Part shown: positions 21,116 to 32,559 of the stretch, one piece after another
Numbering within the stretch: position 1 is the stretch's first letter
How the letters are laid out: each line of letters opens with the position of its first letter
Assembly: GCF_002099425.1 (NCBI RefSeq)
Contig: NW_018344024.1
Span: 3,649,001 to 3,713,000, forward strand
Reading direction: 5' to 3'
Source of the DNA: Phascolarctos cinereus
Taxonomy: Eukaryota; Chordata; Mammalia; Diprotodontia; Phascolarctidae
Length of the DNA stretch: 64,000 nucleotides
Notes under the pieces: model-generated
Database searches by the model: none
Told to the model about the DNA's origin: nothing
The model's input: the letters and a program-made list of their open reading frames with translations, nothing else
Position numbers and translations under genes: made by a program

Positions 21116-23735
21116 TATTTGGCTGGCTTCTGGGAGCCAGTTTGGTAGAGTAAGCAGTAAGTTGTTCTCATCCTCCCTTATTGACCTTGAAAAACCCAGA
21201 AAATATCACTCCAGGAAAACTCCTGGAATAGTGGAGCCAGCAGAAAGACAGGATGCAGCAGTCTTTTGGCTCAGGAGTTTGGGGAGATTAATGGGAAAGG
21301 TCTTTCTTGCTGTGGCTGAAGGGGACAAGAACAGTCTAGGACATGGCAAGCCAGAAACAAGCTCCACCTTGGCAAACCCATGGGAGAGCCTCAGCCCCAC
21401 GATGGTGGAGCAGGCAAACACCAACACCAGGACTCACACCCACCCCCCCGCCCACATGCCTTAAATGACAAGTAGTATCTTCCTAAAACCATCAGTAAGC
21501 ATTAGATGTAATGGGGATAAGCTAGAAGCATTCCCAATAAGATTGGGGGTGAAACAAGGATGTCCATTATCATCACTGTTATTCAATATTGTACTAGAAA
21601 TGTTAGCTTTAACAATAAGAGAAGAAAAAATTGAAGGTATTAGAATAAGAAAAGAAAAAAAAAGCAAAGCTATATCACTTTTTGTAGATGATATCATGGT
21701 AGAGAATCCTAGAGAATCAACTAAAAAAGTACTTGAAATAATAAATAAATTTAGTTAAAGTTGCAGGATATAAAATAAACCCACACAAATCACTGGCATT
21801 TCTATATATTACTAACAAAGCTCAACAGTGAGAGAGAGAAATTCCACTTAAAGTAACTGTAGACAACATAAAATATTTGAGAGTCTACTTGCCAAAACAC
21901 ACCCAGAACTACATGAACACAATTACAAAACACTTTTCACACAAACAAAGTCAGATAAAATAATTGGAAAACCATTAATTGCTTATGGGTAGGCAGGGCT
22001 AATAAAAAAAAAATGACAGTTCTACCTAAATTACTTTACTTAGTGCCATACCAAACTTCCAAAAATTGTTTTATAGAGCTAGAAAAAAATTATAACAAAA
22101 TTCGTCTGGAAGAATGAAAGGTCCATAATAACAAGAGAATCAATGAAAAGAAATGCAAGGGAAGGTACCCTCGCTACACCAGATGTAAAACTCTATTATA
22201 AAGTAGCAATCATCAAAACTATTTGGTACTAATAAAAAGAGTGGTAGATCAGTGGAATAGATTAGGTACACAAGAAACAGTAGCCAATGACTATAATAAT
22301 CTACTGTTTGATAAACTCAAAGACTCCAGATTCTGGGATAAGAAGTCACTATTTGACAAAAACTACTGGAAAAAATGGAAAACAGCATGGCAGAAAGTAG
22401 GCATAGAACAATAAACATCTTACACCATATACCAAGATAAAGCCAAAATAGGTACATGATTTAGATACAAAGGCTGCTACCATAAGCAAACTAGGAGAGC
22501 AAGGAATAATTTACCTGTGAGATTTATGGAGAAGGGAAGAATTTATGACCAAACAAGAGACAGAGAATGCTATGAATGCAAAATATATCATTTTGATTAC
22601 ATTAAATTGAAAAGTGTGGTTTTTTTTACACAAAGCCAATACAACCAAGACTAGAAGGGAAGCAGAAAATTGGGAGAAAATTTTTGCAACCATGTCTTTG
22701 ATAAAATTCTCATTTCTCAAATATATAAAGAACTGAGTCAAATTTATGAGAATACAAGTCATTCCCCAATTGATGAATTGTCAAAGGATGTGAATAGGCA
22801 GTTTTTAGTTGAAGAAATTAAAACTATCTATAGATATATGAAAAAATGCTCTGAATCACAATTATTTAGAGAAATGCAAATCAAAACAATTCTGAAGTAC
22901 CTCGTCACATCTCTCAGATTGGCTAACATGACAAAAAATGAAAATGATAAATGCTGGAGAAGACGTGGGAAAATTGGAAAACTAATGCATTGTTTGTGGA
23001 GTTGTGAACTGATCCAACCATTCTGAAGAGTAATTGGGAACTATGCCCAGAGGGCTATAAAGCTGTGAATACTCTTTGACCAAGCAACACCACTTCTAGG
23101 TCTATATCTAAAGAGATCACAAAAATGGGAAAATGACACACTTGTACAAAAATATTTATTGCAGCTCTTTTTGTGGTGGCCATGAATTAGAAATTGAGGG
23201 GTTGCCCATTAACTGGAGAATGGCTGAACAAATTGTGATATATGAATGTAATGGAATACTATTGTGTTATAAGAAATGATGAGCAAGCAACTTTAGAAAA
23301 ACCTGGAAAGACTTATATGAACTGATGCTGAGTGATGTGAGCAGAACCAGGGGAACATTGTATACAGTAACTGCTGCATTGTATGATGATTACCTTTCAT
23401 ACACTTATCTCTTCTTAGCAATGCCAAAGGATTCATGATGGAAAGTGCTATCTACATCCAGAAAAAGAACTAGGGAGTCTGAATGCAGATCAAAGCATAT
23501 TATTTGCTTTCTTTCTCTCTTTTTAAAATTTCTTCTTTCCTGTGGTTCTTCCTGTTGGTTCTAATTCTTCTTTACAACTTGACTAATGTGAAAATAGGTT
23601 TAATATGAACGTATATGTAAAGCTTATATCAAAATGCATGCTGTCTTGGAGGGGGAGAAGGGAGGGATGGGGGAAAAATTTGGAACTCAAAATCCTATGG
23701 AAGTGAATGTTGAAAACCAAAATAAAATTTTAAAA
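21116..23735 (+). mobile_element. LINE-1 (inner copy) inserted in the 5' UTR of another L1
   Basis: It begins with a near-complete L1 5' end (GGGAGCCAGTTTGGTAGAGTA), keeps about 340 bp of 5' UTR, then breaks near 21462 straight into the RT domain of ORF2. It continues to a 3' UTR and A-rich tail at about 23735. ORF1 and the endonuclease are missing. It is flanked by AAGGCAGGGACTCAC (21101-21115) and AAGGTTGGGACTCAC (23736-23750), matching at 13 of 15 positions. That repeat is itself part of the outer L1's leader, so the duplication and the rejoined host sequence both support insertion here. Confidence 0.85.
21465..23030 (+). pseudogene. LINE-1 ORF2 remnant: reverse transcriptase and C-terminal region
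   Basis: ORF2 encodes the endonuclease-reverse transcriptase that copies L1 RNA at the nicked target. The first open piece (21465-21758) shows the RT blocks [37 protein letters not shown] and the catalytic box as FVDD, where the usual form is F/YADD. A second piece (22223-22414) has the post-RT DQWNRLG and FWDKKSLFDKNYWKKW. A third (22670-23026) has the C-terminal KCWRRRGKIGKLMHCLWSC. The pieces lie in different frames with stops between them, and the N-terminal endonuclease is absent, so no working enzyme is encoded. Confidence 0.9.
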
Positions 23736-24649
23736 AAGGTTGGGACTCACACGAGCTTCTCCAAATTCCACTTCAAACAACTTTAAATAGCACTGCAAAA
23801 ACAATTCTGGAGGAACAGAATCCACAAAAGGAGAGTGACAATTTTTCAACCCAAAACAACTTAGAAATTTGGCAGGAAAGGTCTGTCATACCAGGGTGAG
23901 AGTGAAGCCCACTCCAGCGCAGGCTGTGCTCCAGCAAACCAGAAGTAGACATTAGGAGTAACTGAATCAGTGTTGATAGCAATTGCTTCCAGTGCTCTCA
24001 CCCCACATGTGATAAGGGGGTCAGAAAATTGGTGAGAAGGAGATTATAGGGGTCCCTTCACTTGAACTGGGCGCAGGATTTTGTTGCATGACTCACAGCC
24101 AAATCTGGGTTACAGTCTTGGATCACAGTTGCAGGTTGAAGAGGAGCACTAGCACATCATAGCTGGTGGCCACAAGGTGAGCTGTGGACCCTGGTCACAG
24201 TTCTAAGGCAGAAAATGTTCTTGTGGTGCTCACAGACCAGAGCACAGGCCAGGAAAGTAGTAAATGCACCTCTCTTTAGATCATACCACTTTTGAAGAAC
24301 TGAAAACTAACAGACCTTCAGAACCAGCTCTGAAAATAGCTGCACAAAAAACCTAAAGCTTAGGACAGTGCCCCAGGAGCAGAGCTCAACTTTAATATGA
24401 AGCTAAACATCAAGAATTAGGCAGGGAAAATGAGCAAACAACAAAAAAAAGATCCTGACTATAGAATTTATGATTGTGAGAGGGAAAATCAAAAAACAAA
24501 CTCACAAGAAGACAACAAAGTCAAAACTGCTACTTCCAAAGCCTCAGAGAAAAATATATATTTGTTTCAGACCCAAATTCCTGGAAAAATTTAAAAAAAA
24601 AGATTTTAAAAATCAAATGAGAGAGGTAAAGTAAAAATTGAGAAAAGAA

Positions 24650-24933
24650 GCCAGTGCTGCAAGTGACTTTCCATGGCACCTGCTCCTGGCCAATAGCCCC
24701 ACCACCATGGAGGTCTTCTATTGATTTGCAATGACTATTTTGTAAAAGACTTTTAGTGTACATGACACAACTGTGTTCAATTGCACATAGAAGCTGATTT
24801 AGTTTTCTTGTTGTTTTTGCTTTGTCCTTTGCCATCTGTGTTGTGATAAATTTGGATTTGTGTTTATACAAATTTTATTTGTATAATTTCCATGTTAAAT
24901 GATTCTCAAAAATAAATTTTTTGTGATGTTTAA
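24650..24933 (+). pseudogene. 5'-truncated processed transcript (3' end of an unidentified mRNA)
   Basis: This roughly 280-bp insertion in the L1 ORF1 region does not resemble L1 or a SINE. It has an AATAAA at 24911-24916, and about 18 bases later runs into an A-tract. It is flanked by AAAAATTGAGAAAAGAA (24633-24649) and AAAAATTAGGAAAAGAA (24934-24950), a 15-of-17 match. This is the pattern left when L1 enzymes insert a cellular mRNA. The first 24 codons stay open to a TGA at 24722 and end PTTMEVFY, possibly a protein C-terminus, but I could not identify the parent gene and the frame may be chance. Confidence 0.6.
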
Positions 24934-25037
24934 AAAAATTAGGAAAAGAAATGAGAATGATGCAAGAAAATCATGAAAAAGAGCTCAATAGTTTGTTAAA
25001 AGGAGGCAAAAAAACCCCTACAGAAATAACACCTTAA

Positions 25038-25197
25038 GGGGGCAGCTAGGTGGCCCAGTGAATACAGCACTGGCTCTGGATTCAGGAGGGCCTGAGTTCA
25101 CATCTGGCCTCAGACACATAACACTTACTAGTTTTGTGACCCTGGGCAAGTCACTTAACCCCCACTGCCCAACTAAAAAAAAACAAACAAAAAAACC
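25038..25197 (+). mobile_element. Short marsupial tRNA-derived SINE inserted in L1 ORF1
   Basis: GGGGCAGCTAGGTGGCCCAG head, CAGCACTGGCTCTGGATTC, GTGACCCTGGGCAAGTCAC and an A-rich tail (AAAAAAAAACAAACAAAAAA). A perfect 13-bp duplication AGAAATAACACCT lies at 25022-25034 and 25198-25210. Some body positions differ from the other copies (GAGTTCACATCTGG for the B box), so it is likely transcriptionally weakened. Confidence 0.93.
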
Positions 25198-25489
25198 AGA
25201 AATAACACCTCAAGAAAAAAGGACAAATTGTAAAAGGGAAACAAAAATTCAATGAAGAGGACAATGTCTTAAAAAGCAGAACTGGGTAAATGGAAAAACA
25301 TATGCAAAACTTTACTGAAGAACTCCTTAAAATATAGAATTGATCAGATGCAAAAGAAGCTTAAAAAGTTCAGTGAAGAAAATAATTCCTTAAAAATTAG
25401 AATTGAGTAAGTGGAAACTAATGACTCCATTAAACATCAAGAAGCAATTAAAAAAAATTTTTAAATAGAAGAAAAAGTGAAATATCTCA

Positions 25490-26030
25490 TTGAGAAAACA
25501 ACCGACCTGGAAAATAGATCCAGGAAAGAGAGTTTAAGAATTATTGCACTACTTGAAAGCCATGATCAAAAAAGAGACTGGATATCATTTTTCAAAATAC
25601 TGTCAAGGAAAACTATCCTAATTCTTTGAATTTCTATTTTACCCTCTAGTTGATTCAAAGAATCCATCAATAACATCCTGAAAGTGATCCCAAAATGAAA
25701 ACTGCCAAGAGTTTTATAGCCAAATTCCAGAGCTCCCAAGTCAAGGAATAAATATTATGAACAGCCAGAAAGAATTTGAATATCATGGAACCACAGTCAG
25801 GATAACATAAAATTCATCAACTTCTACCTTAAAGATTGGAGGGCTTGGAATATGCTATTCAAGAGGGCAAAAAGAGCTAGGATTAAAACCAAGAATCACC
25901 TACCCAACAAAACTGAGCATAATCCTTTAAGGTAAAAAATGGATATTTAAAGAAATGGAGGACTTTCAAGCATTCCCAATGAAAAGACTAGAGCCAAATA
26001 GAAAATGTGACTTTCAAATACAAGACTGAA
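25490..26030 (+). pseudogene. LINE-1 ORF1 remnant (C-terminal half)
   Basis: ORF1p is the RNA-binding trimeric chaperone of L1. The DNA shows its typical run: ACCGACCTGGAAAATAGATC, CCTGAAAGTGATCCCAAAATG (the PP/RDPK region), GCCAAATTCCAGAGCTCCC and AAACTGAGCATAATCC. Stops and small indels break the frame in several places. It lies just upstream of the retained ORF1-ORF2 spacer. Confidence 0.75.
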
Positions 26031-26629
26031 GAAAAACATGAAAAGGCAGACAAAAAAAGAAAAATCATAAGAAATTCAATAAAGTTAACCTGTTTACATT
26101 TCTACGTGGGAAAATGATGCTTGTAATTCCTAAGAACTTTCTCAATATTAGAGAAGTTAGGGGTATATAGAGGCAGAAAGCATGAATATGATGGGATGTT
26201 TTATAAAAAAAAAATTAAGGGATGAGAAAGAGGAATGTACTGGGAGAAGAGGGGAGAGGTTGAATGGGGTAAAATTATCTCACATAAAAGAGGCACAAAA
26301 GGGCATTTACAGTGGAAGACAAGAAGGAAGAAATGGGGGGGGTGCTTAAACCTTATTCCCATCAGAATTTGTCAAAGATACAATAACATATACACTCAAT
26401 TGGGTATAGAAATCTACCATACCCTATAGATAAACAGGAGAGAAAGGGGATTAAGGAATGCGGTGTTGATAGAAGGGAGGGCAGATGGGAGGAGGTTTTA
26501 GAAGCAAAATACATTTGAGGACAGATAAGGTGAAAGGACAGAGAGAGATTAGAACAAACAGGGGGCAATAGAATACAGGGAAATGCAGTGACTAATCAGC
26601 TGTGAAAAGAATTACAGCAAGTATCTCTC

Positions 26630-27140
26630 ATAAAGATCTCATTTCTCAAATATACATAGTATTAAGTCCAATTTATGAAAATAAGACCCATTCCCCAATT
26701 GATAAATGGTCAAAGATATGAACAAGCAGTTTTTAGACAAAGCAATCAAAGCTTTCTATACTCATATGAAAAATTGCTCTAAAATACTATTGATTAGAGA
26801 AATGCAAATTAAAATAACTCTGAGGCACTACATCACACCTATCAGATTGGTAATATGATAGAAAAGGAAAATGACAAATGTTGAAGGTGATGTAGAGAAA
26901 CTGATACACTAATAAACTGATAGTAGAGCTGTGAATTTATTCAACCTTTCTGGAAAGCCATTTGGAATACAAAGGGCTATAAAACCATGCATACCCTTTG
27001 ACATAGGGATGCTTCTACTGGGTCTATATCCCAAAGAAATTAAAAAGAAGGAGCTACAATTGGAAATTAAGGAATGGCTGACACAATTTATATTATTTGA
27101 TTGTGATAGAATACTATTGTACTATTATAAAAAATTATGA
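26630..27140 (+). pseudogene. LINE-1 ORF2 C-terminal remnant
   Basis: The sequence parallels 22690-23300 of the neighbouring L1: CATTCCCCAATTGATAAATG, GAGAAATGCAAATTAAAATA, then a C-terminal run at 26931-27140 reading FDIGMLLLGLYPKEI, comparable to FDPAIPLLGLYPKEI in the copy at 29.9 kb. It is frame-broken and fused directly to the ORF1-ORF2 spacer. Confidence 0.75.
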
Positions 27141-27887
27141 GCATGATGCTCTCAGAAAAACCTAGAACTGATGACAAGTGAAGTGAGAAGAACCAAGAGA
27201 AAATTGTACACAGTAACAGCAATATTGTATGATGATCAGCTGTGAATGACCTATCTATTCTCAGCAATACAATGATCCAAAAAAAAATTCCCAAAAGACT
27301 TATGGCAAAAAAAATAATGCTATCCATCTCCAAAGAATTGATGGAGTCAATGCAGATTGAAATATGCTTTTTTAAAACTTTCTCTTTCTCTTTTTTGGGG
27401 GGGAGGTTTGAGGGGTAGAGGTTTGTTTTCTTTTACTACATGACTAAAATGGAAATGTGTTTTGCTTAACCATACATATATAATCTATAACAAATTTATT
27501 GCCTTCTCAATGAGGAGGGAGTGAATTTGTTACTCAAAATTTTAAAAGACAAATATAAAAATTGTTTTTACATGTAATTGGGTAAAAAATTAAAACATCA
27601 AAAATATTATCAACTCACAAAAATATGTAAGATTAAGAACCATTCTCTTTTATATAAATAGCGGATGCATATAGCCTTTTTTCTTTCAGTTTCTTTGAGT
27701 TTTAAATTTTCTCCCTCTTCCCCTCCTCCCCCCTCTGCAAAATGATGTACAATCTGATATAGGCTCTATATACACATTAATGTTAAACATATTTTCACAT
27801 TAGTTATGTTGTAAAGAAGAATTAGAACCAATGGGAGGAACCAGAAGAAGGAAGAAACAAAACAAAACAAGAAAAAGAGAGCAAATA

Positions 27888-28438
27888 TCTTTTTCTTCTC
27901 TTATTGTTAAAGCTAATGTTTCCAGTACAATACTGAACAACAGTGGTGATAATGGACATCCTTGTTTCACCCCCGATGTTATTGGAAATGCTTCTAGCCT
28001 GTCCCCATTACATATAATGCTTACTGAAGGTTTTAGATAGATGCTATTTATTATTTTAAGGAAGACTCCATTTATACCTATGCTTTCTAGTGTTTTTAAT
28101 AGGAATGGGTGTTGTATTTTATCAAAAGCTTTTTCTGCATCTATTGAGATGATCATGTGGTTTCTGTTCATTTTGTTGTTGATATGCCCATTGATGCTGA
28201 TAGGTTTCCTAATATTGAACCAACCCTGCATTCCTGGTATAAATCCTACCTGGCCATAGTGTATTATTCTTGTGATAAGTTGCTGCAATCTATTTGCTAG
28301 TATTTTGTTTAAAATTTTTGTATCTATATTCATTAGAGAAATTGGTCTATAATTTTCTTTCTTTATTTTGACTCTTCCTGGTTTAGGTATCAATACCATA
28401 TTTGTATCATAAAAAGAAATTTGGTAAGACTCCTTCAC
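27888..28438 (-). pseudogene. LINE-1 ORF2 reverse transcriptase fragment (uninterrupted, inverted)
   Basis: A continuous minus-strand frame covers the palm/finger blocks of L1 reverse transcriptase: [45 protein letters not shown] (the first catalytic Asp region), [16 protein letters not shown], and [19 protein letters not shown]. It stops at ALTIREEKD, just before the FADD catalytic box, where the insertion boundary lies; the following residues are host DNA. About 184 codons without a stop contrasts with the broken RT at 21.4 kb. It is a truncated, non-functional piece because the catalytic box, endonuclease and C-terminus are not on this strand. Confidence 0.93.
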
Positions 28439-28738
28439 CTATTTTCCCAAATACTCTATATACTATTGGAATTAATTGTTCTTTAAAGGTTTGATAGAAT
28501 TCACATGTAAATCCATCTGGCCCTGGAGATTTTTTCCTAGGGAGTTCATCAGTGGCTTGTTCAATTTCTTTTTCTGAGATAGGATTATTTTACTTCCTCT
28601 TCATATTTTACTTCCTCTTTGGTTAATCTGGACAATTTATATTTTTGTTAGTATGTATCCATTTCACTAAGATTGTCAAATTTGTAGGCATATAGTTGGG
28701 CAAAATAATTCCGAATTATTGTTTTAATTTCCTCTTCC

Positions 28739-29085
28739 AAAGGGCTACAAAAATGTGCATACCCTTTGATCCAGCAATAGCACTTCTAGGGCTATATCCC
28801 AAAGAGATCAAACAAATGGGAAAAGGATCCACATGTACAAAAATATTCATAGCAGCTCTTTTTGTGGTGGCAAAGAATTGGAAATTGAGAGGATGCCCAT
28901 CAATTGGGGAATGGCTGAGCAAGTTGTGGTATATGAATGTAATGGAATGCTATTGTGCTATCAGAAATGATGAACAGGCTGACTTCAGAAAAACCTGGAA
29001 AGACCTATATGGTCTGATGCTGAGTAAAGTGAGCAGAACCAAGAGGACTTTGTGCATAATAACAGCCACGTTATGCAATGACTAA
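28739..29085 (+). pseudogene. LINE-1 ORF2 C-terminal fragment (plus-strand arm)
   Basis: The open frame has RATKMCIPFDPAIALLGLYP, FIAALFVVAKNWKLRGCPS, IGEWLSKLWYMNVMECYCA and DFRKTWKDLYGLMLSKVSR, the C-terminal end of L1 ORF2p. It ends at a stop near 29083, followed by a 3' UTR of about 350 bp and a poly(A) tail. The first dozen codons of this frame (from 28696) derive from the inverted arm, so they are not ORF2 in this frame. Confidence 0.9.
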
Positions 29086-29852
29086 TATTGTTAAATTGAA
29101 CCCTTCTCAGCATTACAAGGATCTAAGACATCTCCAGAGGCCTAGGGATGGAAAATGCTGTCCACATGCAAAGAAAGAACTGTGGAAGTCAAATTGCTAT
29201 CACTTATTTTTACCTTCTGTTGAGTTTTGTCTCATCTTTCTGATGGTTCCTCCTATTGGTTTTAATTTTTACTTACAACTTCACTAATGTGAAAATATGT
29301 TTCATGTGTATGTAAATGTAAAGCCTATATCAGATTGTGCACCATCTTGGGGAGGGTGGGGAGTAGGAAGGGGGAGAAAAATTTTCAGCTCAAAAGCATA
29401 TGGAAGTGATTGTTGATAAATCAAAATAAACTAATAAAATTTAAAAAAAAAAAGAAAAAGAGAGCAAATAGTGTGCTTTAATCTGAATTTAGACTCCATA
29501 GTTCTTTCTCTGGATGTGGAAGCTATTTTCCATCCTGATTCTTTTGGAGTTGTCTTAGATCCTTGCATTGTTAAGAAGAGATAAGTCTATCAAAGTTGGT
29601 TATCACACAATGTGGCTGTTACTGTGTGCAGTGTTTTCCTGGTTCTGCTCACTTCACACAGAATCAGTTCATATATGTCATTCCAGGTTTTTTGAGGTCT
29701 GCCTGCTTATCATTTATTATAGCACAATGGTGTTCTGTTATATTCATATACCACAATTTGTTCAACCATTCCCCAATTGATAGGCATTCCCTCAACTCCT
29801 AATTCTTTGCCAGCACCAAAAGAGGTACAATAAATATTTATGTACAGGTGCA

Positions 29853-30285
29853 TCATTTTCCCATTTGTATGATCTCTTTGGGATACAGACCTAGAAGTGG
29901 TATTGCTGGGTCAAAGATTAAGCACAGTTTTGTAGACCTTTGGACATAATTCCAAATTGGTCTCCAGAATGGTTGGATCAGTTTACAACTCCACCAACAA
30001 TGCATTAATGTTCCAATTTTCCCACGTCTTCTCCAACATTTATCATTTTTCTGTTTTGTCATGTTAGCCAATTTGATAGTTTTGATGTGATATCTCAGAG
30101 TTGTTTCGATTTGCATTTCTCTAATGAATAGTGATTTAGAGCATTTTTTCATATCACTATAGATAGCTTTAATTTTTTCATTCGAAAATTGCCTGTTCAT
30201 ATCATTTGATCATTTGTCAATTGGGGAATGACTTGTGTTCTCATAAATTTGACTCAGTTCTCTATATATTTGAGAAATGAGGCAA
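29853..30285 (-). pseudogene. LINE-1 ORF2 C-terminal remnant of the minus-strand host element
   Basis: The minus-strand frame reads MNRQFSNEKIKAIYSDMKK, REMQIETTLRYH, KCWRRRGKIGTLMHCWWSC and FDPAIPLLGLYPKEI. It follows directly on endonuclease sequence at about 30288, proving an internal deletion of the RT-containing centre. Confidence 0.88.
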
Positions 30286-30289
30286 TTTT

Positions 30290-30897
30290 TGTGTAGGTGC
30301 CATGTACCACCTGAAAAAAAGAAGTGCATTCCTTTCTATCCCCATTCAATTTTCTCTAGAGGTCAACCACATATAACTTTTCTAAAATTTGACTCCCCTC
30401 CTTAACTTCTTTCTTGTTTATTTTGTGGTTACATTTATCTAATTCAGAGAAGGGGAGGTTGAGGTCCTTCACTAGTATAGTTTTGCTGTCTATTTCTTCC
30501 TATAACTCCCTGAACTTCTCCTCCTCTAAGAATTTGGATGCTAAATCACTTGGTGCATATATGTTTAGTAATGATATTACTTCACTGTTTATGGTGCCTT
30601 TAGCAGGTTGCAGTTTCCTTCCTTATCTCTTTCGTTAAGATCTATTTTTATTTCTGCTTTGTCTGAGAACAGGATTGCTACCCCTGCTTTTTTTGCTTCA
30701 GCTGAAGCATAATATATTCTATTGGTGCCTTTTACCTTTACCCTGTGTGTATCCCTCTGTTTCAAATGTGTTTCCTGTAAACAACATATTGTAGGATTAT
30801 GTTTTTTAATCCATTCTGTTATCCATTTCCATTTGATGGGAGAGGTCATCCCATTCATAATCGCAGTTATGATTACTATCTGTGTATTTCTCTCCAT
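30290..30897 (-). pseudogene. LINE-1 ORF2 N-terminal endonuclease remnant
   Basis: The frame starts at an ATG at 30897 and shows APE-type endonuclease features. MTSPIKWKWITEWIKKHNP is followed by ICCLQETHLK, which carries the catalytic Glu of the QET motif, and by YYASAEAKKAGVAILFSDK. It runs open to 30589 and continues in decayed form to the deletion junction at about 30290. L1 endonuclease nicks TT/AAAA targets. Here the later His/Asp catalytic blocks are lost or out of frame, so it is inactive. The spacer between ORF1 and this start (30898-31419) is retained. Confidence 0.88.
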
Positions 30898-31419
30898 CCT
30901 ACTCCCCCCTGTTTATGCTCTTATCTCTCCTTTCTCCATTTCCTTCCTCACTAGAGTTTTGCTTTTGACCAATGCCTCCCTCAATCTGCCCTCCCTTCTA
31001 TCTACCCCTTCCCTTTTCTTTCCCCTTTTCCCTCCTACTTCATGTAGTGTAAGTTAGATTTCTATACCTAACAGTATTTTCTTCTTTCCTTGAGCCAAAT
31101 CTGATGGGAGTAAGGTTCAAAAAAGTGTTCATTTCTCTCTCTTCTTTTCCTCTACAGTAATAGGTCTCTTTGCCTCTTCATGTGATGTCATTTACTCTTC
31201 TCTATCTCTTCCTTTCCTCTTCTCCCAGAACAATCCCTTTTCACCATTTAATCAGATATTTTTCATTGTCACATCAAAATCAACTTATACCCATATCTTC
31301 TGTCTGTGTATATCTATTCTAAATGTCATAATAAAGATACAGTTCTTAAGAGTTACAAGTATCATCTTCGCTTGTATGGATGTAAATAGTTTGCCCTTAA
31401 TGAATAGCTTGTTGTTGTT

Positions 31420-32555
31420 TTATTTTCTTTCCCGTTTACCTTTCCATGCCTCTCTTGAGTATTGTAACTGAAGACCAAATTTTCCACTGAGCTCTGGTTT
31501 TTTCATCAAGAAGTTTTGAAAGTCCCCTATTTCACTGAATGTCCATATCCTTCCCTGAAAGATTATGCTTAGTTTCACTGGGTAGTTGATCCTTGGTTGT
31601 AATCCAAGCTCCTTTGCCTTACAAAATATCATATTCCAAGCCCTCTGATCTTTTAGTATAGAAGCTGCAAGGTCCTGTGTAATCCTGAATGTGGTTCCAC
31701 AATATTTGAGTTGTTTTTTTCTGGTTGCTTGCAGAATTTTCTTTTTGGCCTGATAATTTTGGAATTTGGCTGCAATATAACTTGGTGTTTTCAATTTAGG
31801 ATCTCTTGCAGGAGGTGATTGGTAGATTCTTTCAATGACTATTTTACCCTCTGGTTCTAGAATCTCAAGGCAGTTTTCCTTGATGTTTTCTTGAAAGGTG
31901 CTGTCCAAGCTCTTTTTTTTTCATCATGGCTTTCAGGTGGACCAATAATTCTAAAGGTATCTCTCTTGAACATATTTTCCAGCTCAGTTATTTTTCCAAT
32001 GAGGTATTTTACATTTCCTTCTATTTTTTTCATTCTTTTGATTTTGTTTGACTGATTCTTGTTGTCTCATAGAATCATTAGCTTCCATTGCACAGTTCTA
32101 ATTTTTAACAAATAGTTTTCTTCAATCAGATTTTGTAGCTCCTTTTCCATTTGACCCATTTTATTTTTTAAGGAGTGCTTTCCTTCAGTGAGTTTTGGTG
32201 CTTCCTTTTCCATTTGGCCAATTCTACTTTTCAAGGAGTTGTTTTCTTCAGTGCGCTTTTTTTTCCATTTGGCTAATTTATTTTTAAGGACTTGTTTTCT
32301 ACATTCAATTTTTGTCCTTTTCCCAAGCTATTGACTCTGTATTCCATATCTCTCACTTCTTTTCCCAATTTTTCTTCTACCTTCTCTTCTTTGACTTTTA
32401 AAATCCTTCTTGAGCTCTTCCAGGAAGGTTTTTTGAGCTTGAGACAAGTTCATATTCCCCTTTGAGGTTTTGGATGTCCATATATTGACAATTTTGTCCT
32501 CTTCTGAATTTGTGTTTTGACCTTTCCTATCCCCATAGAAAGAATCTATGATCAT
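31420..32555 (-). pseudogene. LINE-1 ORF1 remnant (RNA-binding protein)
   Basis: The N-terminal piece (32555-32328) reads MIIDSFYGDRKGQNTNSEED, then NLSQAQKTFLEELKKDFK, the start of a coiled coil. The middle (32327-31909) is repeat-like coiled-coil DNA with stops. The C-terminal piece (31908-31420, 162 codons open) contains ERIYQSPPARDPKLKTPSYI, AAKFQNYQAKKKILQATRKK and TTFRITQDLAASILKDQRA, the RRM/C-terminal signature of L1 ORF1p. It would bind L1 RNA as a trimer. At least one frame break separates the two open pieces, so the copy is not functional. Confidence 0.88.
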
Positions 32556-32559
32556 TGCC

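Larger units (their letters stand above)
21075..27597 (+). mobile_element. LINE-1 (outer copy), plus strand, internally deleted and split
   Basis: The first bases of its 5' UTR (GAGAAACCAAGATTGCAAGG to GGGACTCAC, about 21075-21115) are separated from the rest, which resumes at 23751, by another L1. The body then has 5' UTR (23751-24420), a decayed ORF1 (about 24440-26030) carrying two further insertions (24650-24933 and 25038-25197), and the ORF1-ORF2 spacer (26040-26600). Near 26620 it jumps to the ORF2 C-terminal region (26630-27140) and 3' UTR, ending at an A-rich tail near 27597. Endonuclease and RT are absent. A loose flank similarity (TCAAAAATAAATTACT / TCAAAAATATTATCAACT) may be its own target duplication. 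Confidence 0.8.
27888..29453 (+). mobile_element. Young 5'-inverted LINE-1 (twin-priming product) nested in another L1
   Basis: The right part (about 28739-29453) is an L1 3' end on the plus strand with poly(A). The left part (27888-28738) is L1 ORF2 sequence on the minus strand. A perfect 17-bp duplication, GAAAAAGAGAGCAAATA, lies at 27871-27887 and 29454-29470, and the host L1 3' UTR continues after it. One target duplication around two oppositely oriented pieces is the hallmark of twin priming. Relative to the L1 at 21.1-23.7 kb, about 1.4 kb of ORF2 between the two pieces is lost. The long open RT frame suggests recent insertion. Confidence 0.92.

Noticed and set aside
21162-21464. 100-codon frame ending in Pro/His/Thr-rich sequence
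   Set aside because: It is the L1 5' UTR; the tail comes from a CCCACCCCCCC-type tract near the deletion junction.
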